Assembly: GCA_945876925.1 (NCBI GenBank)
Contig: CAMCQD010000048.1
Coordinates: 1-9,073 of the forward strand
Source of the DNA: an uncultured Dermatophilus sp.
GTDB lineage: Bacteria > Actinomycetota > Actinomycetes > Actinomycetales > Dermatophilaceae
Direction: 5' to 3'
Length of the DNA: 9,073 nt
Under the pieces are notes generated by a model. The model had not been told where the DNA came from. It worked only from the letters and a program-made list of their open reading frames with translations, and ran no database searches. The position numbers were made by a program, and so were the translations under genes. Positions 1 through 6,941 of the stretch are shown here, one piece after another; within the stretch, counting starts at the first letter, position 1, and every line of letters starts with the position of its first letter.

Positions 1-4
1 GCCG

Positions 5-40
5 CGCGCCCCAGCCGAAGATGGTGGGCTAGTTTGCGAC
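5..40 (+). repeat. Degenerate CRISPR repeat at the left end of the array
   Basis: This 36-bp unit sits exactly one repeat-plus-spacer period (72 bp) before the first perfect repeat. It keeps the core CCCAGCCGAA, the GTGGGCT region and the terminal TTGCGAC, but differs at about nine positions. Two of the changes break pairs in the 7-bp stem. The spacer between it and the next repeat (41-76) has a normal length of 36 bp. It is either a decayed terminal repeat or an internal one if the array runs on to the left. Confidence 0.8.
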
Positions 41-774
41 GACTTCACGAGTCCGCTGCGGAGCGGGTTGGCGCGGCCCTTCCCAGCCGAAAAGGCTGGG
101 CTCCATTGCGACTGGTACGGCGGCACCGCTGGCCCCTATCTGGAGATCACCCTTCCCAGCCGAAAAGGCTGGGCTCCATTGCGACCAGTGGACCGTCAGG
201 CCCCCCGGGGTGGGGATGACCACCCCTTCCCAGCCGAAAAGGCTGGGCTCCATTGCGACGTTAAGATTGCGACATGTTGCAGAGAGCTGGGCAGGTGCCC
301 TTCCCAGCCGAAAAGGCTGGGCTCCATTGCGACCTCCGCGACATCCGCACCATCCGCGACCGCGGCTACCCCCCTTCCCAGCCGAAAAGGCTGGGCTCCA
401 TTGCGACGTGCAGGTGAGCTGGAAGCTGACCGTGGACGCCATGTCCCCTTCCCAGCCGAAAAGGCTGGGCTCCATTGCGACAACACCCGCTTACCGGAAA
501 TACTGTAATTCCGGTCACCCTTCCCAGCCGAAAAGGCTGGGCTCCATTGCGACCGGGGCGGGGCAATCGTCGTGGGGCGGCGGTGGCATGCCCTTCCCAG
601 CCGAAAAGGCTGGGCTCCATTGCGACAAGTACTGCGCCATCAGTCGTCGCCCCCGTTGTCCTCCCCTTCCCAGCCGAAAAGGCTGGGCTCCATTGCGACG
701 CGGACCTGGATCGTGGTCTCGGTGACGTCGTAGCCGGTCCCTTCCCAGCCGAAAAGGCTGGGCTCCATTGCGGG
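5..774 (+). CRISPR. CRISPR array, 36-bp repeat, 10 spacers, no cas genes in window
   Basis: Perfect 36-bp repeats start at 77, 150, 224, 298, 372, 446, 518, 591 and 664. A tenth copy at 739-774 ends CGGG instead of CGAC, and a diverged copy at 5-40 matches at about 27 of 36 positions. Spacers measure 36, 37, 38, 38, 38, 38, 36, 37, 37 and 39 bp from left to right. The repeat begins CCCTTCCCAGCC, contains a 7-bp stem (CCCAGCC/GGCTGGG) around a GAAAA loop, and ends CATTGCGAC. The 8-base end ATTGCGAC resembles the ATTGNNAC 5' handle of many type I and III crRNAs, so I read transcription as rightward. The altered last repeat and the hairpin about 86 bp beyond it agree with a trailer on the right. 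The diverged left unit argues the other way. A subtype cannot be assigned from the repeat alone, and the array may continue left of the window. Confidence 0.97.
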
Positions 775-860
775 GTGAGGATGGCATTCCGCTTCACGGT
801 GCGGGGGTATCGTGCGTCCAGGGTGTTGTCGCGTCCTGGGCGTGAGCGCTGCCGGGTATG

Positions 861-900
861 CGCGTAGGCGGGAGGATTCATGGATCCTCCCGCCTACGCG
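861..900. terminator. Strong hairpin, probable bidirectional terminator
   Basis: Arms 861-876 and 885-900 are perfect 16-base reverse complements. One more T-A pair (877/884) gives a 17-bp stem with a six-base loop. No T-run follows on either strand, which is common for actinobacterial terminators. It lies between the rightward CRISPR array and the leftward lipoprotein gene ending at 1004, so it could stop transcription from both sides. The rest of 775-1003 shows no gene. Confidence 0.7.
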
Positions 901-1003
901 TGAGCTGTTCCCGGTGTGCGGGCGCGTCAGTGTATGACGTCTGCCAGGCCGGGTGGCGGTGCCGGAGAGAGTCTAAGCGCTCCGCGCCGCCGCCTTAGCT
1001 GAT

Positions 1004-2503
1004 TCAGTTTGTCAGCGTGATGGTGAAGACCTCGCGTCCGCTTTCCTGCGTCTTCTTGGCCTTGGCCTTCCCGCTTACCTGGTCCCCGGTCACGGTGAGG
1101 ACCCCATCAGCGAAGGAGTACGAGCCCTTAGGCAGCGGCGCGATGTAGCCAGAGTCCGCGTCGCCCGAGTTGAACACCGCAGGAAGCTTCACGGTGATGG
1201 TGCCGCCCTCGGCCGCCAGCTCCAGGGTGGGCTTGATCAGCACGTCACGACCCTTGTAGGTGTAGGAGTCCTGGTACTGAAGCTGCCTCAGATTGCCCGA
1301 GTAACGCAGGAAGGCGATGGACGTGTCGCTGAGCGCATCATCGACGGTCTTGATGGCCGGGGCGTCTTCGCTGTTGGCCTTCTGGACCCGCTTCTCAACC
1401 TCGGCGCGGACCTCCGCGTTGTCCTCTTCCTTCCGGGCGGTGACCGAGCTCAGCAGCAGCTCCGCAGGAGTCTTCTTGCTGGCGTAGAAGTTCTCCTTCC
1501 ACTTCGGCATGGTCTGGTCCATGACGATGCCCGCAGCGTACCCGAGCTCGTAGGACTCCAGGTCCACGCTCGTGTAGTAGTCCGACTCCTTGAACTGCTT
1601 CGCCAGGGCCTCGGCCAGGGCCTCCTTAGACAGCGACGGGTCGACGACCATCATGTAGTTCTCTATGTACTTGGCCGTGCCTTCACGAATGTCGAACTCG
1701 CGGATCGCGGAAGCCTCCTTGGGGAACTTCGCCATCCAGCTGTCCTGCCAGTACCGGGCATAGCCCAGGTGAAGATCACGCTTCGCCGGGTCGCGGAAGG
1801 CCATCTGGAGGTTCCGCAGCAGCATCCGCCGCATGTACCGGGGCTCAGGGTCAATCGGGTAGGCCGTGTTGCGGCTCGCGGTCGCCGACGCCACCGCCGA
1901 ATCCTGGTGGTAGAAGTGCACCAGCTCGTGTGTGGCAACGCGGTACAGGTCCTCGACTTTGCCGTCAGCGGGAGCCGCGGTGGCGGTGCTGTCGGTCGGC
2001 GCACCGCCCGAGGCGCTGAGCGACGTAGTCGTGGACAAGGAGACTGACTTCATGCCCTCGAAGTCGATCTTGTCGAAGGCCGGAGGCACGGCGACGGAAT
2101 TCCGTTCGCTCGCGCTTAGCTCCCGCATGCCGCTGGTGTTGATCAGCCACGCCTGCTCGGCTTTGAAATCCTGAGTCGGCTTGATGAGAACGATGTTGTG
2201 CTTCTTGTAGTCCAGTCCGGGCCACACCGTCTCACCGTGCGGCCAGCGCTTCGCGACCTCGGCGGCCAGGGCGCTGGCGATCATGCTCTCCCCGCCGGAG
2301 GAGGAAGGCGAACCGCTTGCCTGCGCTGACGAGGTGTTCTTGGAACTGGCGAGCTCCGCCGTGGAGCACCCGGACACGAGCAGGACAGTTCCAGCCAGCC
2401 CGCCCCCCATAAGTCCCAGGACGTTACGACGGCTCATGCCGTCTCCGGAAGCCTTGTCCGGTGCCCCCGCCTTGAGAGCGGAGAAGATGTCCTTGGGTGT
2501 CAT
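1004..2503 (-). CDS. Tat-exported lipoprotein with HExxH zinc-metalloprotease motif
   Basis: The product is 499 aa. The start is ATG at 2503 because AAGGAGG lies four bases upstream; an in-frame ATG 48 bases earlier has no such site. Residues 23-46 (SRRNVLGLMGGG...LVSGC) form a twin-arginine signal ending in a lipobox with Cys46, so the mature protein is probably anchored outside the membrane. A Ser/Thr/Ala-rich linker follows (about 47-75). HELVH at 192-196 gives two zinc-ligand histidines and a catalytic glutamate. REGTAKYIE at 273-281 offers Glu274 as a third ligand, as in gluzincins. The last roughly 90 residues look beta-rich and lack cysteines. I do not recognise a named family. Protease activity is inferred only from the motifs, and the substrate is unknown. 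The gene is monocistronic here, diverges from the permease at 3476, and ends about 100 bp from the 861-900 hairpin. Confidence 0.9.
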   Translation of the reverse strand: MTPKDIFSALKAGAPDKASGDGMSRRNVLGLMGGGLAGTVLLVSGCSTAELASSKNTSSAQASGSPSSSGGESMIASALAAEVAKRWPHGETVWPGLDYKKHNIVLIKPTQDFKAEQAWLINTSGMRELSASERNSVAVPPAFDKIDFEGMKSVSLSTTTSLSASGGAPTDSTATAAPADGKVEDLYRVATHELVHFYHQDSAVASATASRNTAYPIDPEPRYMRRMLLRNLQMAFRDPAKRDLHLGYARYWQDSWMAKFPKEASAIREFDIREGTAKYIENYMMVVDPSLSKEALAEALAKQFKESDYYTSVDLESYELGYAAGIVMDQTMPKWKENFYASKKTPAELLLSSVTARKEEDNAEVRAEVEKRVQKANSEDAPAIKTVDDALSDTSIAFLRYSGNLRQLQYQDSYTYKGRDVLIKPTLELAAEGGTITVKLPAVFNSGDADSGYIAPLPKGSYSFADGVLTVTGDQVSGKAKAKKTQESGREVFTITLTN

Positions 2504-2507
2504 GCTG

Positions 2508-2514
2508 CCTCCTT
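2508..2514 (-). promoter_or_regulatory. Ribosome binding site of the lipoprotein gene
   Basis: Read on the minus strand this is AAGGAGG, four bases before ATG at 2503. It fixes the start at MTPKDIF rather than at the longer in-frame ATG at 2551. Confidence 0.75.
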
Positions 2515-2952
2515 GGCTAAGTGACTGCTTACTCAGCGTCGCAGACACCATTTCCCTGCGCGCCCGTGCGATTCCTGCGGGTGCGGAAGTGCCGGTGATC
2601 GCAGCGCCCCCCGCGGCTGGAGTGGCCTGGCGTGCAGGGTTCCGTACCGAATCGTCCTGTGAATGCTGAAAATTGCCGTCTTGCGTGCCTGGTGATGAGT
2701 CTTTGTGCGTGAGGAGTGTTTCCGGATCATCCTGCTCAGGTGCCGCGCGAGACGCGATAGGTTAGGCGTGCGCGCGGTTCGCGGAAGGGCCGGGAAACAG
2801 GTGTACCTCCTGGGCGTGAGTGAAGTTCATCGCCGGAACGCTTGGCGCTGGCATAGCCTCGGCCTGAGGCCATGTCTCACATTAGTTCATGTCGGGCCTG
2901 TGGCCAGCAAAATTAGTGGTTACTGGCGAGTATTCAGAGGGAACCCGGAGGT

Positions 2953-2976
2953 GACCCCTAGGCAGTTTCAGGGGTT
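2953..2976. repeat. Short inverted repeat flanked by a direct repeat
   Basis: GACCCCT (2953-2959) can pair with AGGGGTT (2970-2976), six pairs plus a G-U, around a ten-base loop. The nonamer AACCCGGAG stands on both sides (2942-2950 and 2985-2993). An alternative pairing with TGGGGGTAACC at 2978-2988 is possible. This could be an RNA element or a protein site; nothing identifies which. Confidence 0.35.
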
Positions 2977-3270
2977 CTGGGGGTAACCCGGAGACCCGCC
3001 CCGCCGGGCCTCGCCCGGAACTGGCCCGGCGGCGAGCCCGCCTGTCGCGCAGGTGATCTCGCCGCCGGGGCTCCGTGCTCGCGCCGGCTGGCGCACCGCC
3101 TGCCCCGCCGGTCCCCTGCCACGGGCCGGCCGCGCCTGATGCCCTGGCCGGTACCCGCGGCTGGAGCGGGGCGGGCCTAGCGGCGCGGTCACGTTGCCGC
3201 AGGGGGCGCAGGCCGGGAGCGCCCCGGCCCCGGCCGCCGGGAAGCCCCGAACAGCGGCGCGGGCCTCCGC

Positions 3271-3309
3271 CGGCGGTGAGCGGCACCGGCCCGGAGCCGC
3301 TCACCGCCG
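3271..3309. repeat. Perfect 14-bp hairpin in divergent intergenic region
   Basis: CGGCGGTGAGCGGC (3271-3284) and GCCGCTCACCGCCG (3296-3309) are perfect reverse complements around an 11-base loop. Terminator-like stems are not expected between divergent genes, so it may end an unannotated transcript, shape the permease leader RNA, or be a binding site. No T-run follows. Confidence 0.6.
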
Positions 3310-3465
3310 AAGGCTCAGGTCACCTCCTCCGCGCGGCTTCCCGGAGGCTGCGCGCACCTGCCCGCGAGCAACAAAGTACCGATTCATGTCATGGGGAGCG
3401 CTGGGCTCCCGCGCGCTTCCAGGGGAGGCTCATAGTGCCGACGGAGACGCCGTCACGGACACAAT

Positions 3466-3472
3466 GAGGTGA
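3466..3472 (+). promoter_or_regulatory. Ribosome binding site of the permease gene
   Basis: GAGGTGA precedes ATG at 3476, six bases separating GAGG from the start. It selects MDIGMPRK over the internal ATG four codons later. Confidence 0.65.
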
Positions 3473-3475
3473 CCC

Positions 3476-4765
3476 ATGGACATCGGAATGCCCCGCAAAA
3501 TAGCCTGCGGGTTCCTCGCCATCGCCGTTTTCATGACCGGAGACGGTTTCGAGCTTACTTTTCTCTCCCGGTATCTGGTTGATCTGGGATTCCAGGCGAC
3601 TCAGGCGAGCCTGGTATTTACGCTGTACGGGCTGATGGCTGCGCTGTCCGGGTGGTCCTCGGGGGTGCTGGCCGAGATGTTCGGTGCCAAGCGGGTCATG
3701 CTCGCCGGTGGTGTCTCGTGGGTGCTGCTGCACCTGGTATTCGTCGGCGTAGCACTGCCGCTAGGGTTCTTTCCCCTGATCGCCGCCGTGTATGCGATCC
3801 GGGGCCTGTCTTACCCGTTGTTCATCTACTCCTTCGTCGTCCTTATCGCGCAATCCGTGCCGACCGCCCGTCTCGCCTCGGCCATGGGATGGTTCTGGAC
3901 GTCATACTCCATCGGGATAGGCGTGCTCGGTGCGTACCTGCCCAGCATCGTCGTGCCAGCGGTCGGTGAATACCGCACCTTGTGGATCTCACTAGCCTGG
4001 GCAAGCGCAGGCACCCTCATCTGCTTCACCCTCGTGCCCGCCTCGCCGCAGAGCGCGGCAGCGAGCCTGGACAGGTCTGCCAAGCTGCGCGAACTAGCAC
4101 GGGGAGCAACCATCCTGGCCGAGAACCGGCAGATCGCCCTCGCCGCCGTCGTGCGCGTCATCTGCAATCTCACGCTCTATGGGTTCCCCGTCATCATGCC
4201 GCTGTACCTTACCTCCGCTGATGGCGGCGGCGGTGGCTGGATCGCGTTGCAGGACTGGATGCGGATCTGGGCGGTCATGTTCACCGTCACGGTTTTCGGC
4301 AACGTCTTCTGGGGAATCATCGGCGACCGGTTCGGGTGGATGCGCCAGATGCGCTGGTACGGATGCTGGTTCTGCGCCATCGGGACCCTGGCCTTCTACT
4401 ACATTCCGCAGTTCTACGGCGGGAATGTCCCGCTGATGCTGGCCGCTGCCACGCTGCTCGGCCTCGGATTCACCGCTTTCGTCCCGATGGGCGCGATCTT
4501 CCCGGCCATTGCCCCTGAGCACAGGGGAGCGGCTATCTCGGCGCACAACCTCGCCTCTGGCCTGACCACTTTCTTCGGTCCCGGTATCGCGACCGTGCTA
4601 CTCCCGTTCGTCGGTTTCGGCGGGGTGTGCTGGGCATATGCGGGGCTCTACCTCGCCGGATCCCTCATCACCGTCTTCATCCGCCCGCCCCAGCCTGGTT
4701 TCACTCCCCAGGGGCGCCGGCTTCCCGCGGGGACACCGGCTGGGAGCGGCCTCGCGGCCCGGTGA
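3476..4765 (+). CDS. MFS polyol permease, RbtT/DalT-like
   Basis: The 429-aa product is a hydrophobic protein of about twelve membrane segments, the usual size of the major facilitator superfamily. The N-terminal stretch (PRKIACGFLAIAVFMTGDGFE, then FLSRYLVDLGF and QASLVFTLYG) closely resembles ribitol and D-arabinitol permeases of the RbtT/DalT/CsbX group, including the acidic GDGFE near residues 22-26 and the A-motif-like loop GVLAEMFGAKR near 62-72. A central cytoplasmic loop lies around residues 190-220. The last 25 or so residues are a Pro/Gly/Arg-rich tail. It probably imports a pentitol or similar polyol by proton symport; the exact substrate is inferred from the dehydrogenase that follows 113 bp downstream on the same strand. 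Operon membership is likely but unproven. Confidence 0.9.
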   Translation: MDIGMPRKIACGFLAIAVFMTGDGFELTFLSRYLVDLGFQATQASLVFTLYGLMAALSGWSSGVLAEMFGAKRVMLAGGVSWVLLHLVFVGVALPLGFFPLIAAVYAIRGLSYPLFIYSFVVLIAQSVPTARLASAMGWFWTSYSIGIGVLGAYLPSIVVPAVGEYRTLWISLAWASAGTLICFTLVPASPQSAAASLDRSAKLRELARGATILAENRQIALAAVVRVICNLTLYGFPVIMPLYLTSADGGGGGWIALQDWMRIWAVMFTVTVFGNVFWGIIGDRFGWMRQMRWYGCWFCAIGTLAFYYIPQFYGGNVPLMLAAATLLGLGFTAFVPMGAIFPAIAPEHRGAAISAHNLASGLTTFFGPGIATVLLPFVGFGGVCWAYAGLYLAGSLITVFIRPPQPGFTPQGRRLPAGTPAGSGLAAR

Positions 4766-4864
4766 GCGGAGCGGCACCCGGCAAGCACCGTCCCGCCCGT
4801 CGCGCACGCCGCCCCTCGCCGCGCGCATTCACCTGTCAGGCCACATCCGGTAGAACACATCTGC

Positions 4865-4871
4865 AAAGGAG
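4865..4871 (+). promoter_or_regulatory. Ribosome binding site of the polyol dehydrogenase gene
   Basis: AAAGGAG stands seven bases before ATG at 4879 and rules out the open frame that extends back into the permease gene. A weak promoter-like pair, TTCACC (4828) and TAGAAC (4851) spaced by 17 bases, lies just upstream in the 113-bp gap and could give the dehydrogenase its own start. The poor last base of the -10 box keeps this doubtful. Confidence 0.6.
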
Positions 4872-4878
4872 CAGTGAC

Positions 4879-5922
4879 ATGAAAGCCGTCGTTCTGGAAA
4901 AGCAGCACGAGATCCGCGTCCGCGAGGTTCCCGGTGACCTTGCCTGCGGCCCGGGCGAGCTGCGCATCGCCCCGCACACGGTGGGGATCTGCGGTTCCGA
5001 CGTCCACTACTACACGCACGGCCGGATCGGGCGGTACGTGGTGCGGGAACCGATGATCCTGGGCCATGAAGCGTCCGGCACCGTGCTCGAGGTCGGCGCC
5101 GGGGTGAGCGGATTCGCGGTGGGCGACCGGGTTGCCATGGAACCTGGCATCCCGGACCTGTCCTCGCGGGCCGCGCGCCTGGGGATGTACAACGTCGACC
5201 CCGCCGTGCGGTTCTGGGCCACGCCACCGGTCGATGGCTGCCTGGTCGAGCAGGTGATTCACCCGGCTGCCTTCACCTACCGCCTGCCCGCTTCGGTGAG
5301 CTTCGGGGAAGGTGCCCTGCTGGAGCCGCTCGCCGTGGGCATGCATGCCGCGGCTAAGGCGCAGATCCGGCCAGGCGATGTGGCCGTAGTCACTGGTTGC
5401 GGCACCATCGGCCTGCTCACCGCCGCAGCCGTGCTCGCCGGAGGGGCCTCGACCGTGCTCATCAGCGATATCTCGCCAGTCAAGCTAGAACTGGCCGCGG
5501 CGATCCCGGGAGTGGTTCCGGTCGACCTGCGATCCCAGGACCTGCTGCGAGTGGTCGCGGAACGCACCGGCGGCTGGGGAGCGGACGTGGTCTTCGAGGC
5601 CTCCGGCGCGCCGCAGGCGTACGACACCCTGTGGCAGCTGGGCGCACCCGGCAACCGCACGGTGCTGGTCGGGATCCCGGTTGACCCGGTGCCGGTCGAC
5701 GTGACCGAGACGCAGGCCCGGGAGACCCGCGTCGAGACCGTATTCCGGTACGCGAACGCCTACCAGCGGGCGATCAGCCTGGTCGCCGCCGGCAAGATCG
5801 ACCTCGCGCCGTTCATCACGCACACCTACCCGATGGACGACGCCGTGGCAGCCTTCGACCGGGTCGCTGAGGGCCGCCCCGGAGACGTGAAGATCCAGAT
5901 CACCGTCGATCAGCCCCGGTAG
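4879..5922 (+). CDS. Xylitol/sorbitol-type polyol dehydrogenase, zinc-dependent MDR family
   Basis: The 347-aa product is a medium-chain dehydrogenase of normal length. GICGSDVHYY (36-45) supplies the catalytic zinc ligand Cys38, GHE (62-64) supplies His63 and Glu64, and LLEP (147-150) holds the conserved Glu149. The nucleotide-binding fold has TGCGTIG (172-178), and Asp197 at the end of the next strand favours NAD over NADP. The segment after MEPGIP (88-92), which carries four structural-zinc cysteines in sorbitol dehydrogenases, has none. The pattern MEPGIPD..SRA.RLGMYNVDPAVRFWATPP is, from memory, that of bacterial xylitol dehydrogenases. Expected reaction: polyol plus NAD to ketose plus NADH in the cytoplasm, xylitol to D-xylulose being the best guess. 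It follows the permease by 113 bp and precedes the regulator by 29 bp. No kinase or aldolase gene is present in the window. Confidence 0.92.
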   Translation: MKAVVLEKQHEIRVREVPGDLACGPGELRIAPHTVGICGSDVHYYTHGRIGRYVVREPMILGHEASGTVLEVGAGVSGFAVGDRVAMEPGIPDLSSRAARLGMYNVDPAVRFWATPPVDGCLVEQVIHPAAFTYRLPASVSFGEGALLEPLAVGMHAAAKAQIRPGDVAVVTGCGTIGLLTAAAVLAGGASTVLISDISPVKLELAAAIPGVVPVDLRSQDLLRVVAERTGGWGADVVFEASGAPQAYDTLWQLGAPGNRTVLVGIPVDPVPVDVTETQARETRVETVFRYANAYQRAISLVAAGKIDLAPFITHTYPMDDAVAAFDRVAEGRPGDVKIQITVDQPR

Positions 5923-5936
5923 CGACGGGTATGCGC

Positions 5937-5944
5937 GGGGAAGG
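5937..5944 (+). promoter_or_regulatory. Ribosome binding site deciding the AraC-type start
   Basis: GGGGAAGG lies seven bases before ATG at 5952. The earlier in-frame ATG at 5931, eight bases after the dehydrogenase stop, has no recognisable site, so 5952 is preferred. Confidence 0.55.
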
Positions 5945-5951
5945 TGGCGAG

Positions 5952-6872
5952 ATGGCGGGCCACGGCAGCGCTGAACGAAACGGCAGCCGTGCGCCCGCCG
6001 CCCGTGCTGACAGGGGCGTCCTTGAGGTGATCGTGCCGCAGCCGGGGGCTGCGGTGCGCTGGCATGCGCACGGATACCCGCATCCGCTGGCCCGATGGCA
6101 TCACCATCCCGAGGCGGAGTTCCATCTCATCCGGAGCGGGACGGGGCACATGATGGCTGGTGAGGCGCTGGTGCCGTTCGGCCCGGGCCAGGTCTCCCTC
6201 GTCGGCGGGGGCCTGCCGCACAACTGGCTGTCCGATCTGGGGCCAGGCGAGACGCTGCCCGAGCGTGACATCGTCTGCCAGGTCCGGCCCGAGCTGCTGC
6301 TCACCCTGGCCGGGCGGTTCCCGGAGGCGGCGCGGATCTCCACGGTGCTGGACCGTGCCCGGTACGGGCTGGTCCTGAGCGGGAATTCGGCCCGCCGGGC
6401 CGCGCTATTGCTGGAGGAGATGGGCGGGCACTCGCCGATGCGGCGGCTAGCTGATGTGATCGCCCTGCTCGCCGTCTTCGCCGAGGCCCCGCCAGCGGAG
6501 TGGGCGACGGTCGTGGCTCCGGGGTATTCGCCCGATCTGGCACCGGACACGGCGCGGCGCATCAACATCACCCTCGACTATGTCACTTCCCGGCTCAGCG
6601 GGGAGATCCTCCTGGAAGATGTGGCCGGCGCCGTCAGCATGACCCCGGCCGCGTTTTCCCGGTTCTTTCACCGCACCGCGGGCATAAGCTTCTCGGACCT
6701 GGTGCGCCGGCTGCGCATCGCGCGCGCTTGCCATCTTCTGACCTATACCGATCTGCCGGTCTCCCGGATTCAGGGCGAGTGCGGTTACGGAAATTCCTCG
6801 AACTTCAACCGGCGGTTCCGCCAGGAGATCGGAACCACGCCGTCGGCTTACCGCCGGAGCCGGCGGGGCTGA
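5952..6872 (+). CDS. Cupin-AraC family transcriptional regulator
   Basis: The 306-aa product has the two-part plan of sugar-responsive AraC regulators. Residues about 35-95 form a cupin-like sensor, with the His-rich HHHPEAEFHLI (50-60) and GGLPHNW (86-92), and probably bind the inducer. A helical linker region follows. Residues about 205-303 carry two helix-turn-helix units; the second contains VSRIQGECGYGNSSNFNRRFRQ in register with the AraC signature, ending TTPSAYRR. It lies 29 bp after the dehydrogenase gene, so it is probably co-transcribed and regulates the permease-dehydrogenase genes. Known relatives generally activate in the presence of the sugar. Its binding site is not identified; the gap before 3476 is the likeliest place. 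An alternative start at 5931 would add seven residues. Confidence 0.9.
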   Translation: MAGHGSAERNGSRAPAARADRGVLEVIVPQPGAAVRWHAHGYPHPLARWHHHPEAEFHLIRSGTGHMMAGEALVPFGPGQVSLVGGGLPHNWLSDLGPGETLPERDIVCQVRPELLLTLAGRFPEAARISTVLDRARYGLVLSGNSARRAALLLEEMGGHSPMRRLADVIALLAVFAEAPPAEWATVVAPGYSPDLAPDTARRINITLDYVTSRLSGEILLEDVAGAVSMTPAAFSRFFHRTAGISFSDLVRRLRIARACHLLTYTDLPVSRIQGECGYGNSSNFNRRFRQEIGTTPSAYRRSRRG

Positions 6873-6916
6873 GCGGCGGGCCAGTTCGCCGTTCGCGGGC
6901 GGGCCCGGCCGTACCC

Positions 6917-6941
6917 GCACCTTCCCCCGCCGGGGTGGTGC
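6917..6941 (+). terminator. Possible terminator after the AraC-type gene
   Basis: GCACC (6917-6921) pairs with GGTGC (6937-6941), and CCCC (6924-6927) with GGGG (6932-6935), leaving a small internal loop. The stem is 45 bases past the stop at 6872 and lacks a T-run. It is a plausible end for the cassette transcript. The rest of 6873-7147 is GC-rich and holds no gene I can support. Confidence 0.35.

Larger units (their letters stand above)
2515..3465. other. Long non-coding gap between divergent genes
   Basis: About 950 bases hold no convincing gene. The part near the lipoprotein (2515-2960) has moderate GC and should contain its leftward promoter, but I found no clear -35/-10 pair. Around 2942-2993 the nonamer AACCCGGAG occurs twice (2942, 2985), flanking a short inverted repeat. 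From about 2990 to 3360 the sequence is extremely GC-rich and low in complexity. It contains the hairpin at 3271-3309. Closer to the permease are smaller inverted repeats: GGGAGC/GCTCCC at 3394-3410 and GACGG/CCGTC at 3440-3454. The latter ends about 20 bases before the permease start and could be an operator. Open frames here have compositions dominated by Arg, Gly, Pro and Ala, as expected from GC-rich non-coding DNA. Confidence 0.6.

Noticed and set aside
775..860. CRISPR leader on the right of the array
   Set aside because: The stretch is not AT-rich, follows an altered repeat and runs into a terminator-like hairpin, so a trailer is more likely, although the diverged left repeat leaves some doubt.
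29..881. Several open frames on both strands of 60-171 codons with repeated PSLFGWEG, QWSPAFSAGKG or PSQPKRLGSIAT
   Set aside because: They are translations of the CRISPR repeat in different frames and disappear with the array.
2504..2551. Longer lipoprotein start adding 16 residues
   Set aside because: No ribosome site precedes it, whereas ATG at 2503 has AAGGAGG at proper distance.
2705..2986. Plus-strand frame of 93 codons in the divergent gap
   Set aside because: No ribosome site, no recognisable protein pattern and Arg-rich composition typical of GC-rich non-coding DNA.
2882..3304. Minus-strand frame of 140 codons
   Set aside because: Low-complexity Gly/Arg/Pro/Ala composition, no start signal; explained by extreme GC.
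4648..5346. Minus-strand frame of 232 codons opposite the dehydrogenase
   Set aside because: Antisense shadow of a clearly recognisable gene.
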